A stretch of 64,000 nucleotides of DNA from Vallitalea sp. Its GTDB lineage: Bacteria > Bacillota > Clostridia > Lachnospirales > Vallitaleaceae. The number at the start of each line of letters is the position of its first letter. The stretch's first letter is position 1. Shown piece after piece: positions 16,434 through 25,101 of this stretch. Location: positions 62,001-126,000 of the forward strand of contig JAOARM010000003.1 in assembly GCA_025210515.1 (NCBI GenBank), in the 5' to 3' direction. The notes under the pieces are model-generated. The model was not told the origin of the DNA, did no database searches, and was given only the letters and a program-made list of their open reading frames with translations. A program made the position numbers and the translations under genes.

Positions 16434-17450
16434 GTGGCTGCAAATAAAAACAACACTATAAAAGGATTACAAAAAGCGGCTATATTGCTTATAGCATTAG
16501 GTCCAGAAAAATCTTCTAAAGTGTTTAAACACTTAAAAGAAGAAGAAATTGAACAATTAACTCTTGAGATTGCTAATACAAGAAGTGTTTCGCCAAAAGA
16601 TAAAGAAACTGTTCTACAAGATTTCTATGAAGTATGTTTAGCTCAACAGTATATTGCCGAAGGCGGTATTGGATATGCTAAAGAACTTCTAGAGAATGCA
16701 TTAGGTTCTGATAAAGCTATGCAAGTTATTGGCAGATTAACTGCGTCATTGCAAGTTAGACCTTTTGAATTTGTTAGGAAAACAGAGCCAAGTCAATTGC
16801 TTAACTTTATACAAGATGAACATAACCAAACAATTGCGCTTATATTATCATATTTGAGCCCTTCTCAATCAGCTATGATTCTTGCATCATTACCTCAAGA
16901 AAAACAAGCTGATGTAGCTAGGAGAATAGCTGAGATGGATAGAACATCACCAGATGTTATAAAAGATATTGAGAATGTTCTAGAAAGAAAATTATCTTCA
17001 TTAGTTACTCAAGATTACACTATTGTTGGTGGAGTAGATTCAATTGTTCAGATATTGAATTCAGTTGATAGATCAACTGAGAAAAATATTATGGAAACTC
17101 TTGAAATTGAAAATACTGAACTTGCAGAAGAAATTAGAAAGAAAATGTTTGTATTCGAAGATATACTTTCTCTTGATAGTCGATCTATTCAAACTATTTT
17201 ACGAGATGTAGATAATAATGAGTTAGCTACTGCACTGAAAGGTGCTGGAGAAGAAGTTCAAAATACTATCTTTAACAATCTTTCAAAACGTTTGTCTACA
17301 ATGATAAGAGAAGACATGGAATATATGGGACCTGTTAGACTTAAAGATGTTGAGGAAGCACAACAAAAAATTGTTAGTATTATAAGAAAATTAGAAGATG
17401 CAGGCGAAATTGTTATCTCTAGAGGTGGAGGTGACGAGATAATTGTCTAG
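16434..17450 (+). CDS. fliG: Flagellar motor switch protein FliG
   Basis: FliG sits on the MS ring and transmits torque from MotA. The 338 residues contain the N-terminal FliF-binding domain (LQKAAILLIALGPEKSSKVFKHL), the middle FliM-binding domain with the conserved LSYLSPSQSAMILASLP segment (EHPQ-like region reads HNQT), and the C-terminal torque helix with charged residues (MFVFEDILSLDSRSIQTILRDVD). GTG 16434 lies 8 nt after GGGAG (16421-16425), overlapping the end of fliF, so the two are probably coupled. Family length is about 335-340. Confidence 0.97.
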   Translation: MAANKNNTIKGLQKAAILLIALGPEKSSKVFKHLKEEEIEQLTLEIANTRSVSPKDKETVLQDFYEVCLAQQYIAEGGIGYAKELLENALGSDKAMQVIGRLTASLQVRPFEFVRKTEPSQLLNFIQDEHNQTIALILSYLSPSQSAMILASLPQEKQADVARRIAEMDRTSPDVIKDIENVLERKLSSLVTQDYTIVGGVDSIVQILNSVDRSTEKNIMETLEIENTELAEEIRKKMFVFEDILSLDSRSIQTILRDVDNNELATALKGAGEEVQNTIFNNLSKRLSTMIREDMEYMGPVRLKDVEEAQQKIVSIIRKLEDAGEIVISRGGGDEIIV

Positions 17451-18204
17451 TATTATCAAATCACCTTTTATAAACTATGCTTGTAATAATAAGAAAATTA
17501 TTGAAGTTACAACAGATAGTGAGAATGCTATAGAACAAGCATCTTCCGTAATAAAATATAATAAAGATGAAATAGATGCAATTATAGAAAAAGAAACATC
17601 AAAAGCTAAAGTAGTAGCTAATAATATAATTAATAAAGCTATGCTTGAGTCAGAATCAATTCTTCAAGATGCACAAAATAAAGCTTTAGAGATGAAGCAA
17701 GAAGCTTATAATGAAGCTCTTGAAAAAGGTTACATAGAAGGTTTAGAAAAAGGTGAAGAAGAAATAGTATTAAAAAAACAAGAAGTACAACTTATGTTAG
17801 AAGATGCAATAAAACAAAAAGAAGATATACTTCGTAGCATAGAACCAAAGATTAGTTTAATTATTACTAGTTTAGTTGAAAAGTTAACTAATTATGTTGT
17901 TGATAAAGAACCAATAATTTTGTATTTAATTCAAAAAGGTTTTTCAGAGGTTGAAGTGTTAGAAGATGTAATAGTTCGCGTGTCAGTGGATGATTACGAT
18001 TATGTTCTAGAAAACAAATCAATATTTACTTCAAATGTAAGTGAGCAAGTTTCTATTGAAATATTAAAAGATGCAAGCTTAGGTAATAATGATTGTATTA
18101 TAGAAACTAAGTCTGGAAATATTGATTGTAGTTTAGACACACAACTTAGTGGTTTAAACTCTGATTTGCAACTAATAACAGATAGTATGGATTTAGCCAA
18201 ATAG
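17443..18204 (+). CDS. fliH: Flagellar assembly protein FliH
   Basis: FliH is the stator-like regulator of the FliI export ATPase. The 253-residue protein has a low-complexity N-terminus, a long coiled coil (about 40-130, EIDAIIEKETSKAKVVANNII and EALEKGYIEGLEKGEEE with the family's Gly-spaced pattern), and a C-terminal globular part (ITSLVEKLTNYVVDKEP). The TTG start at 17443 lies 8 nt after a perfect GGAGGTGA (17427-17434) inside the end of fliG, so the genes overlap by 8 nt and are translationally coupled. It precedes fliI, its partner. Confidence 0.92.
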   Translation: MSSIIKSPFINYACNNKKIIEVTTDSENAIEQASSVIKYNKDEIDAIIEKETSKAKVVANNIINKAMLESESILQDAQNKALEMKQEAYNEALEKGYIEGLEKGEEEIVLKKQEVQLMLEDAIKQKEDILRSIEPKISLIITSLVEKLTNYVVDKEPIILYLIQKGFSEVEVLEDVIVRVSVDDYDYVLENKSIFTSNVSEQVSIEILKDASLGNNDCIIETKSGNIDCSLDTQLSGLNSDLQLITDSMDLAK

Positions 18205-18248
18205 AAAATTGTTTTAATATGTGAGCAGATTATAAGAAGGATGAAAAT

Positions 18249-19559
18249 ATGCATAGTATTGATTTTAGTAAATATGAAAAACTCTTGAATAAATCATATA
18301 TTAAACACCAAGGTCGTGTTACTAAAGTAGTTGGTTTAACTATTGAGTCATTAGGTCCAAAAGTTAATATGGGAGAATTGTGTGCTATATATTCTTCGGA
18401 TAATAAAGCATATATACTATCTGAGGTTGTTGGATTTAAAGAAAATAGGATATTATTAATGCCATTTGGTGAACTAGATGGAATAGGTCTTGGAAGTACA
18501 GTTGAAGCTCTTGGACAATCATTGTCAGTACCTGTTGGAGATAAGCTTCTAGGAAGAGTGTTAGACGGACTAGGTAATCCTATTGACGAAAAAGAATCTC
18601 TATATTTTGACACGAAATATAATATTCAGAGTGATCCTCCTGATCCATTAAAAAGACAGCGTATTAAAGACGTATTATCAATAGGTGTAAAAGCTGTAGA
18701 TGGATTATTAACTATTGGAAAAGGTCAAAGGGTAGGTATTTTTGCAGGTAGTGGAGTTGGAAAGAGTACATTACTTGGGATGATTGCAAGAAACACAAGT
18801 GCAGATATTAATGTTATTGCATTGATTGGAGAACGAGGAAGAGAAGTAAGAGAGTTTATTGAAAGAGATTTGGGTGAAGAAGGGTTAAAACGCTCAGTTG
18901 TTGTTGTGGCGACTTCTGACAAACCAGCATTAGTTAGGCAGAAAGCCGCAAGTACTGCAACGGCGATTGCAGAATACTTTAGAGATCAAGGTAAAGATGT
19001 TTTACTTATGATGGATTCCCTCACAAGATTTTCTATGGCTCAGAGAGAAATTGGACTTGCTATCGGTGAACCTCCAGTTAGTAGAGGATACACACCATCT
19101 GTATTTGCTGTAATGCCAAAACTATTAGAGAGAGCAGGAAATGCTAAGATAGGTTCAATAACAGGGTTATATACTGTATTGGTTGATGGAGACGATATGA
19201 ATGAACCAATTACAGATACTGCTAGAGGTATATTAGATGGGCATATTGTGCTCTCAAGAAAATTAGCATATAAAAATCATTATCCAGCTATTGATATATT
19301 ACAAAGTGTATCAAGGGTAATGTCAGAAGTAGTTACTGATGAACACAAAGAACTTGCTAATAATATAAAAACTGTATTAGCAACATATATGGATGTTGAA
19401 GACTTGATTAACATAGGTGCTTATTCAAAAGGAAGTAATGAAGATATTGATTATGCAATAAGTAAAATTAAGTTAGTTAACAACTATTTAACTCAAAAAA
19501 CAAATGAAAAGTTTGAACTAGAAGAAGAATTTATTATGATGAAAGAAATATTTATGTAG
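18249..19559 (+). CDS. fliI: Flagellum-specific export ATPase FliI
   Basis: FliI is the F1-beta-like ATPase of the flagellar type III export apparatus. The 436 residues include an N-terminal beta-barrel (about 1-90), the Walker A GIFAGSGVGKSTLLGMIAR (near 160-178), the GERGREVREFIE catalytic Glu region, Walker B VLLMMDSLTRFSMAQREI, and the conserved GEPPVSRGYTPSVFAVMPKL motif. The C-terminal helical domain follows. ATG 18249 is preceded by AAGGATG. Length is normal. Confidence 0.97.
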   Translation: MHSIDFSKYEKLLNKSYIKHQGRVTKVVGLTIESLGPKVNMGELCAIYSSDNKAYILSEVVGFKENRILLMPFGELDGIGLGSTVEALGQSLSVPVGDKLLGRVLDGLGNPIDEKESLYFDTKYNIQSDPPDPLKRQRIKDVLSIGVKAVDGLLTIGKGQRVGIFAGSGVGKSTLLGMIARNTSADINVIALIGERGREVREFIERDLGEEGLKRSVVVVATSDKPALVRQKAASTATAIAEYFRDQGKDVLLMMDSLTRFSMAQREIGLAIGEPPVSRGYTPSVFAVMPKLLERAGNAKIGSITGLYTVLVDGDDMNEPITDTARGILDGHIVLSRKLAYKNHYPAIDILQSVSRVMSEVVTDEHKELANNIKTVLATYMDVEDLINIGAYSKGSNEDIDYAISKIKLVNNYLTQKTNEKFELEEEFIMMKEIFM

Positions 19560-19605
19560 GTAGTAATTAATTACTATATATCTTATTTTGAAAGTAGTGA
19601 AAAAT

Positions 19606-20046
19606 ATGGCTAAATTTCAGTTTAGATTAAATAATGTGCTAAATATAAAAGAAAAATTTGAAGAACAAAAGAAAATGGAATTATATCAAGCAAATCAAGC
19701 ACTTAATGTAGAAAAAGAGAAGCTTAGTACATTAATTAAATTGCGAGATAAAAACAATGATATATTTAAAAACAAAGTAGAAAAAACAGTAAAGATAAGA
19801 GATATTAGAGAGCATAATAAGACTTGTGATTTTTATAATAAAAGTATAGTTGGACAAAATGATGAAATAGAAAAAGCTAGTAATCAAGTAGATACTATAA
19901 GAAGTGAATTACATATGGCTCTAATAGAGAAGAAGATATATGAAAAACTAAAAGATCATGCATTAGAACAATATTGTATGGAACAAAATATTTCTGAACA
20001 AAAAGTAGTAGATGAAATTGTTAGTTACAAATATAGAGTGCAATAA
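19606..20046 (+). CDS. fliJ: Flagellar export protein FliJ
   Basis: FliJ is a small coiled-coil protein that inserts into the FliI hexamer and links it to FlhA. The 146 residues are almost wholly alpha-helical coiled coil, with the family N-terminus AKFQFRLNNVLNIKEKFEEQKKMEL and a C-terminal YMEQ-type stretch (LEQYCMEQNISEQKVVDEI). ATG 19606 gives the expected MAKFQFRL start; the ribosome site before it is weak, and upstream in-frame TTG 19588 and GTG 19597 lack support. Sequence is poorly conserved in this family, so position after fliI adds weight. Confidence 0.9.
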   Translation: MAKFQFRLNNVLNIKEKFEEQKKMELYQANQALNVEKEKLSTLIKLRDKNNDIFKNKVEKTVKIRDIREHNKTCDFYNKSIVGQNDEIEKASNQVDTIRSELHMALIEKKIYEKLKDHALEQYCMEQNISEQKVVDEIVSYKYRVQ

Positions 20047-20121
20047 ATTAATTATAATATACGTTATAAACCTGTTAATAAGAGTATTCTTTTTAATAGA
20101 CTGAAAGGAATGTACATTAAT

Positions 20122-20880
20122 ATGGAAAATGAAAGTATAGATCTACAAGAAAAGAAATCAGTTATAGGCAAACTTATGGTATTAATACTTGTTTTGTTAA
20201 TAATTATATCAATATTCTCTGCGTTAATTAAGTTTGATGTAGCTAATATTGGTAGTAAATATGCGTATCCTTTATTAAAAGATATACCTGTAGTTAATCT
20301 GATTTTACCAACAAAAGCAGAAGAAACAATTAGCTCTGAACAATCACAGATAATTGAGTATGCTTTTGAGAATGTAGATGAAGCTGTAGAACGATTAAAA
20401 GTTACAGAAACTTTACTAAAAGATAAAGAAATAGAGATTGAGAAATTATTAGAGCAAGTAAAGCTTTTACAAGATGAGAATGCAAGATTAAAGGTGTTTG
20501 AAGAAAACCAAGTTAAATTTGATGAAAGAAAAAAAGAGTTTGATGAATTAGTTGTACTAGGTGAAGGTGTTCCAGATATAAAGCAATTTAGAGCTTTCTA
20601 TGAAGAAATTAAACCTGAAAATGCGGCTGATATTTACGAACAAGTTATTATAATTGATAAGTACAATGAAGAAGTGCTTAATATTGCATCATCTTATCAA
20701 CAAATGAAGCCTTCAAATGCCGCGTTAATACTATCGAAGATGACTACTTCTTCTTCGAAGATGGAAATGGTTGTTCAAATTCTTAATAATATAGATACTG
20801 AACAGCGGGGAGCCATACTCAGTGCTATGGATACTAAAGTAGCAGCTAGAATCACTGAATATATGTTTCCTACTAATTAA
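20122..20880 (+). CDS. MotE-like flagellar protein with MgtE_N-type domain (YlxF family)
   Basis: The 252-residue product has one N-terminal membrane helix (about 16-36, LMVLILVLLIIISIFSALI), a coiled coil (about 80-135), and a C-terminal domain resembling the MgtE intracellular N-domain and FliG (EIKPENAADIYEQVIIIDKYNEEVLNIASSYQQMKPSNAALILSKM). Bacillus YlxF and proteobacterial MotE share this plan and position between fliJ and fliK; MotE chaperones MotC in some bacteria. The role here is inferred. ATG 20122 is preferred; ATG 20110 directly abuts AAAGGA and is less likely. Confidence 0.85.
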   Translation: MENESIDLQEKKSVIGKLMVLILVLLIIISIFSALIKFDVANIGSKYAYPLLKDIPVVNLILPTKAEETISSEQSQIIEYAFENVDEAVERLKVTETLLKDKEIEIEKLLEQVKLLQDENARLKVFEENQVKFDERKKEFDELVVLGEGVPDIKQFRAFYEEIKPENAADIYEQVIIIDKYNEEVLNIASSYQQMKPSNAALILSKMTTSSSKMEMVVQILNNIDTEQRGAILSAMDTKVAARITEYMFPTN

Positions 20881-20913
20881 GTAAGTAAAAAAATATAGAA
20901 AGGAGGCAAAAAA

Positions 20914-22293
20914 ATGATTGATATTGTTTCAAATATGAAAATGGTAGCTAGTGTTAACTCAGATACTAATGCTCAGAGTAAAAGTACTTCTGATAATGAT
21001 TTTAAAGAAGTTCTTAACAAGCAAAGCAAAATTCATAATAAGAAAAATAAGGTTAATAAACCAACAAAGGAAATCAAAACAAATAAATCTCAAAAAATTA
21101 AGAAAGCACAACAACTAATTAAGGGTAAAAAAGAGGAGCTATCTACTGATGAATTAAATATCGTAGAAGATGCTATAGTAAAACAAGTTACCGAAACATT
21201 AGGAATTAGTAAAGACGAATTAAAAGAAATTTTGTCAGAACTAGATATGACTGTATTTGACTTATTACTTCCTGATAAATTAGATGCTTTTTTAACGAAA
21301 TTGTATAATGTTGAGAATACTTTTGATTTATTATCTAATCAAGACATCATTAATAATATTAGGCAGTTGAAAACACAGCTAAGTGATGTAATGGAATCTT
21401 TTAAGCTTGATAATGAAACTATTAAGGATATTATTAACAAAGTACATAATCAATCTCAATCATTAACTGAAGATTTATCACAGGAACAATTAGCAACTAA
21501 CAATGATTTAGAAAAAGATACCGACCAGAAGAAAACACCAACAGTTGAAATAACTGATGAAAGAACTAGTGAAAAAACTGAAAAACAAACTCAAACTGGG
21601 GAAAAAACAAATGAAACTGGTAAGGTATTAGATCAAAAAACTGAAGAAAAAACAAACGAAAAAACAAATGAAGCAACAAATGAAAAAATTGATGGAACTT
21701 CAAAAGATATTTTAGCTAAATCAGATAATATTAGTGAAGGTCATGTAGATTTTAATAATGAATTAAACGTTGTTGAACAAAATGTTCAAAAAGTTGAGAT
21801 TATCAATAATGATGGTACAAAAGAAATAATTTCATACAATATTAATACTGAAGAAGTTATTGAGCAGATTGTTTCTAACGTGAAAGTTGAATTAAATGAT
21901 GATAAAAGTACTATGATGATACAACTTAGACCTGAACATCTAGGAAAACTTTCTTTTTCATTAACATCTGAAAATGGAGTTATTACAGCTAATTTCATGG
22001 CTGAAAATCCAGCTGTGAAAGAATTAATAGAAGCTAATTTAGCTCAATTGAGAGTTTCTCTACAAGAACAAGGAATTGATGTAGATAAGTTGGAAGTTAA
22101 TGTAGCAGATAATAATATGTTTAACCAAGATAATAATGGAAATAATTTTGCAAACCAGAGTGATAAAAAGAAACGAGCAGCGAGAATGATTAATCTTGCT
22201 ATTAATTCTGATGAAGAAATTGATAGTATCAAAGAAAGTGATGATAGTATGCTTGAATCTAATGAATCTGGTGGAATTGATTATTCAGTATAG
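20914..22293 (+). CDS. fliK: Flagellar hook-length control protein FliK
   Basis: FliK is secreted as a molecular ruler that stops hook growth and switches export specificity. The 459-residue protein has a variable, Lys/Asn/Thr-rich N-terminal region. This includes a tract of four-residue EKTN/EATN repeats (residues about 244-258, bases 21646-21690) and earlier EKT-rich copies from about residue 214. The conserved C-terminal switch domain follows (VNVKVELNDDKSTMMIQLRPEHLGKLSFSLT and LRVSLQEQGIDVDKLEVNV). AAAGGAGG precedes ATG by 8 nt. The repeats are described in the findings because ruler length sets hook length. Confidence 0.93.
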   Translation: MIDIVSNMKMVASVNSDTNAQSKSTSDNDFKEVLNKQSKIHNKKNKVNKPTKEIKTNKSQKIKKAQQLIKGKKEELSTDELNIVEDAIVKQVTETLGISKDELKEILSELDMTVFDLLLPDKLDAFLTKLYNVENTFDLLSNQDIINNIRQLKTQLSDVMESFKLDNETIKDIINKVHNQSQSLTEDLSQEQLATNNDLEKDTDQKKTPTVEITDERTSEKTEKQTQTGEKTNETGKVLDQKTEEKTNEKTNEATNEKIDGTSKDILAKSDNISEGHVDFNNELNVVEQNVQKVEIINNDGTKEIISYNINTEEVIEQIVSNVKVELNDDKSTMMIQLRPEHLGKLSFSLTSENGVITANFMAENPAVKELIEANLAQLRVSLQEQGIDVDKLEVNVADNNMFNQDNNGNNFANQSDKKKRAARMINLAINSDEEIDSIKESDDSMLESNESGGIDYSV

Positions 22294-22303
22294 GAGTGAT
22301 AAT

Positions 22304-22870
22304 ATGGCAAATGTATCTCCAACAGATGTAATTAATGAATTAAAAGAAAAATATGGCACCAAACCTAAGGGAAAAGCAAGCAATAATCTTGATAAAGATA
22401 CTTTTCTTAATTTATTAGTAACACAAATGCGTTATCAAGATCCTCTTAATCCTACTCAAGACAAAGAATTTCTAGCACAGATGGCACAATTTACTGCACT
22501 TGAACAAATGAAAAATCTCAATACAAGTGCACAGATGTCTAGAGCGTATTCATTGATGGATAAAAGTATTTTTGCTCAAGTTGTTAATCCAGTGTCTCTA
22601 GAGGTTACTCCTGTAGCAGGAAGAGTTACTGGTGTGCTAATTAAAAATGGTGAAGTATTTTTAAAAGTAGGAAAAGTTGATGTTCCACTTGAAAAAGTAG
22701 AAGGAGTTATACCTTCTGATGATATTTATAAAATTAGTCAAAAAGTGGACAAGATAAGTGAAGATCTAGAAAAAATAAAGGAAAAATATATTCCTAAAGA
22801 TTCTGATGATAAAGACAAAGATAAGGATAAAGATAATTCAGATGACAAAAAAGTAAGTGACGGGGAATAA
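22304..22870 (+). CDS. flgD: Flagellar hook-capping protein FlgD
   Basis: FlgD caps the growing hook and directs insertion of FlgE. The N-terminal motif LDKDTFLNLLVTQMRYQDPLNPTQDKEFLAQMAQFTALEQMKNL is the FlgD signature. The protein is short (188 residues) like other Firmicute versions and has only a small beta region (VTPVAGRVTGVLIKNGEVFLKVG) instead of the FnIII/tudor domain of enterobacteria. It ends in an Asp/Lys-rich tail (SDDKDKDKDKDNSDDKK). ATG 22304 follows TAGGAGTGA that overlaps the fliK stop. Confidence 0.94.
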   Translation: MANVSPTDVINELKEKYGTKPKGKASNNLDKDTFLNLLVTQMRYQDPLNPTQDKEFLAQMAQFTALEQMKNLNTSAQMSRAYSLMDKSIFAQVVNPVSLEVTPVAGRVTGVLIKNGEVFLKVGKVDVPLEKVEGVIPSDDIYKISQKVDKISEDLEKIKEKYIPKDSDDKDKDKDKDNSDDKKVSDGE

Positions 22871-22872
22871 TT

Positions 22873-23265
22873 ATGAAAATTAATCCTTCAATGTATAACA
22901 TAAGTAGTAATAATATAAAAGTTAATGACAAAAGTACTAATATTAATTATAATAATAATCCTAATAACAATAAGTTTAGTGATGTTCTACAGAAGAATAT
23001 AATCAAAAACAGAGATATTATATTTTCTAAACATGCTAATATGCGTCTTCAATCAAGAAATATTAATCTTAGCAATAATCACCTTAATAGGATTAACAAA
23101 GGTATAGAAGAAGCTAATAAAAAGGGAATTAGAGAATCTTTGATTATTATTGATAATGTTGCCCTTGTTGTTAACATTAAGAACAAAACTGTAGTTACTG
23201 CAATTGAAAAATCTGAAAATGATAATAAAGTATTTACTAATATTGATGGTGCTGTCATTGTATAA
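22873..23265 (+). CDS. Conserved flagellar operon protein (TIGR02530-like)
   Basis: This 130-residue protein lies between flgD and flgE, where Firmicutes, spirochaetes and others carry a small conserved flagellar operon protein of unknown function. The matching core is FSDVLQK, IIFSKHANMRLQSRNINLS, LNRINKGIEEANKKGIRESL and a following beta-rich end (ALVVNIKNKTVVTAIE) finishing in IDGAVIV. The N-terminus is Asn-rich and disordered. The gene begins 2 nt after flgD, with GGGGAA as ribosome site. It probably takes part in hook assembly, but this is inferred from position only. Confidence 0.85.
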   Translation: MKINPSMYNISSNNIKVNDKSTNINYNNNPNNNKFSDVLQKNIIKNRDIIFSKHANMRLQSRNINLSNNHLNRINKGIEEANKKGIRESLIIIDNVALVVNIKNKTVVTAIEKSENDNKVFTNIDGAVIV

Positions 23266-23348
23266 ACTGGACCTTATAGAGGAAGTTTTTAATTTCTGAC
23301 TGATAGATGAGATTAAATGATTGTACTAAGAAAGAGAGGTTATATTAT

Positions 23349-24662
23349 ATGTTAAGATGTATGTATTCTGGTGTATCTGGACTCAGAATTCACCAAACAA
23401 GAATGGATGTTATAGGTAATAATATAGCAAATGTTAACACTACAGGATTTAAGTCAGGTAGAGTAACATTTAATGAAATATTTAGTCAAACGTTACAAGG
23501 TGCAAGTGGTGCTAATGGAACTGTTGGTGGTCGTAACCCTATGCAAGTAGGACTTGGTGCTAATATTTCATCGATTGATACGCTAATGACAGAAGGAGCT
23601 GCTCAGAGAACTGATAATCCTCTAGATATGAAAATAGAGGGAGATGGATTTTTTATAGTTAACGGCGGTGGTGGTTATAGATTCACTAGAGCTGGTGCAT
23701 TCCGTATTGATAATGCCGGAAACTTAGTTAATCCAGAAGGTCTTAATGTTATGGGATGGCAATCTGATGATCATGGCAATATAATTAAAGAAAAAGTATC
23801 TAAGTTACAGATATTAAAGCCAGAAAATAAATATTCCCAACCTACTCAAACAAGCGCTGCAACTTTTTCTGGAAATATTAATAAAAATGATGCAAATTTG
23901 GGAACAGGAAAAGAAGGAATAGTTGTTAATTTTAATATTTATGATAGCCAAGGATATCGTTATACAGTTGAAGCTAAAATTAAAAGCACAGGAACTAAAG
24001 GTGAATATTCTATTAATATAGATGGAACTCATGGTATTAAAGATGAAAAAGGTAATAGTGTTGCATGTACTTTTCCTACAACTTCAAATACTATCCAATT
24101 TACACCTGAAGGTAAACTTGATACATCATCTGGGGCAACTACTATGTTAAGTATAACAGGTATAGATACTGGACATACAGTAACAAATGCGGATTTTGGA
24201 GACGTTAAAATTGATTTTACAGGATTGACTCAATTCGATGGAAAAACGACAGCAAAAGGAGAAGCTGGTAATATTTATGGCTTAGATGCTGGAAATCCCC
24301 CTGGAACATTATCTGGTTTCGATATTGGTTCAGATGGAAAAATTCTAGGTAAATACACTAGCGGTCCAAGTAAAATATTAGGACAAATTGCAGTAGCTAG
24401 ATTCCAAAACCCAGCAGGACTTCAAAAAGCAGGAAATAACTTATTTGAAGTAACAACTAACTCTGGTGAATTTGATGGAATTGGGGTTGATCCAACAGCT
24501 AACGGTGGAAGACTTAATGGCGGTGTACTAGAAATGTCTAATGTAGATTTATCTAGAGAATTTACTGATATGATAACAACTCAAAGAGGATTCCAAGCAA
24601 ACTCAAGAATAGTTACTGTAGCAGATGAATTACTTCAAGAACTAGTTAATCTTAAAAGATAG
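23349..24662 (+). CDS. flgE: Flagellar hook protein FlgE
   Basis: FlgE is the subunit of the hook, the universal joint between rod and filament. The 437-residue sequence opens with the canonical MLRCMYSGVSGLRIHQTRMD then VIGNNIANVNTTGFKSGRV. It has D1 and D2 beta domains in the middle (including a Thr/Gly-rich variable part about 200-300) and closes with MSNVDLSREFTDMITTQRGF and the terminal coiled-coil helix. ATG 23349 is chosen because it gives this N-terminus and has GAGAGG about 9 nt upstream. A perfect 15-bp hairpin follows the gene. Confidence 0.96.
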   Translation: MLRCMYSGVSGLRIHQTRMDVIGNNIANVNTTGFKSGRVTFNEIFSQTLQGASGANGTVGGRNPMQVGLGANISSIDTLMTEGAAQRTDNPLDMKIEGDGFFIVNGGGGYRFTRAGAFRIDNAGNLVNPEGLNVMGWQSDDHGNIIKEKVSKLQILKPENKYSQPTQTSAATFSGNINKNDANLGTGKEGIVVNFNIYDSQGYRYTVEAKIKSTGTKGEYSINIDGTHGIKDEKGNSVACTFPTTSNTIQFTPEGKLDTSSGATTMLSITGIDTGHTVTNADFGDVKIDFTGLTQFDGKTTAKGEAGNIYGLDAGNPPGTLSGFDIGSDGKILGKYTSGPSKILGQIAVARFQNPAGLQKAGNNLFEVTTNSGEFDGIGVDPTANGGRLNGGVLEMSNVDLSREFTDMITTQRGFQANSRIVTVADELLQELVNLKR

Positions 24663-24673
24663 TTAGTTATTTA

Positions 24674-24711
24674 AGTATTAATGGCTAGGTTTATAACTAG
24701 CCATTAATACT
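24674..24711 (+). terminator. Perfect 15-bp hairpin between flgE and flbD (possible attenuator)
   Basis: AGTATTAATGGCTAG (24674-24688) pairs exactly with CTAGCCATTAATACT (24697-24711) over an 8-nt loop. No T run follows, so full termination is uncertain. It may reduce read-through or protect the abundant flgE message from 3' decay. Confidence 0.5.
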
Positions 24712-24773
24712 GATATTATATTAATATTAACTTGTAATAAATTATTGAGACATTATTAGAAACAGGTGATTAT

Positions 24774-24953
24774 ATGATATATATAACAAAATTAAATAGT
24801 GAAGAAATAGTTATTAATTCTGATTTAATTGAAGTGATAGAAGAAACACCTAATACAATAATAACATTAACAACTGGTAAAAAAATTATTGTTCAAGATT
24901 CATCAAAAGAGATTGTAAAAAAAATAATAGCTTATAAACGAAAGTTAATATAA
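24774..24953 (+). CDS. flbD: Flagellar protein FlbD/SwrD
   Basis: This 59-codon gene reads MIYITKLNSEEIVINSDLIE, continues with an EETPNTIITLTTGKKIIV strand region, and ends with a helix (SSKEIVKKIIAYKRKLI). These are the features of the FlbD/YlzI family found between flgE and motA or fliL in Firmicutes. In Bacillus the homologue, SwrD, increases stator torque to allow swarming. A GGTGAT stretch is 6-10 nt before ATG 24774. The order flgE-flbD-motA-motB matches many Clostridia. Confidence 0.93.
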   Translation: MIYITKLNSEEIVINSDLIEVIEETPNTIITLTTGKKIIVQDSSKEIVKKIIAYKRKLI

Positions 24954-25001
24954 GATATTTTACAATAGATTAAGCAACATATTATGTATATTTTTAGTAA
25001 C

Positions 25002-25075
25002 AAATGTAAAGTGCCTTAACAATAATAGGCAGGAAGATTTATAGTATGAATGGGTAAATTTTACATGCCTATTTA
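25002..25075 (+). promoter_or_regulatory. Complementary segments with pseudoknot-like order in the motA leader
   Basis: ATGTAAA (25004-25010) pairs with TTTACAT (25060-25066), and AATAGGCA (25024-25031) pairs with TGCCTATT (25066-25073). A third segment TGCCT (25012-25016) could pair with AGGCA (25027-25031) instead. The order a-b-a'-b' allows a pseudoknot or two exclusive folds about 30 nt before the motA start. Function is not known. Confidence 0.3.
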
Positions 25076-25101
25076 AGAATCGTTGAAGTGAGGTGGGAAC
25101 G

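Noticed and set aside
21601..21690. CRISPR-like direct repeats
   Set aside because: The units are 12 nt, in frame and code for EKTN-type peptides inside fliK; there are no spacers.
22196..22303. N-terminal extension of flgD starting within fliK
   Set aside because: The extension has no family similarity; a good ribosome site and FlgD-like start lie at 22304.
25002..25075. Cyclic-di-GMP riboswitch before motA
   Set aside because: The conserved GEMM core bases are absent; only generic complementarity is present, so I kept it as an unassigned structure.
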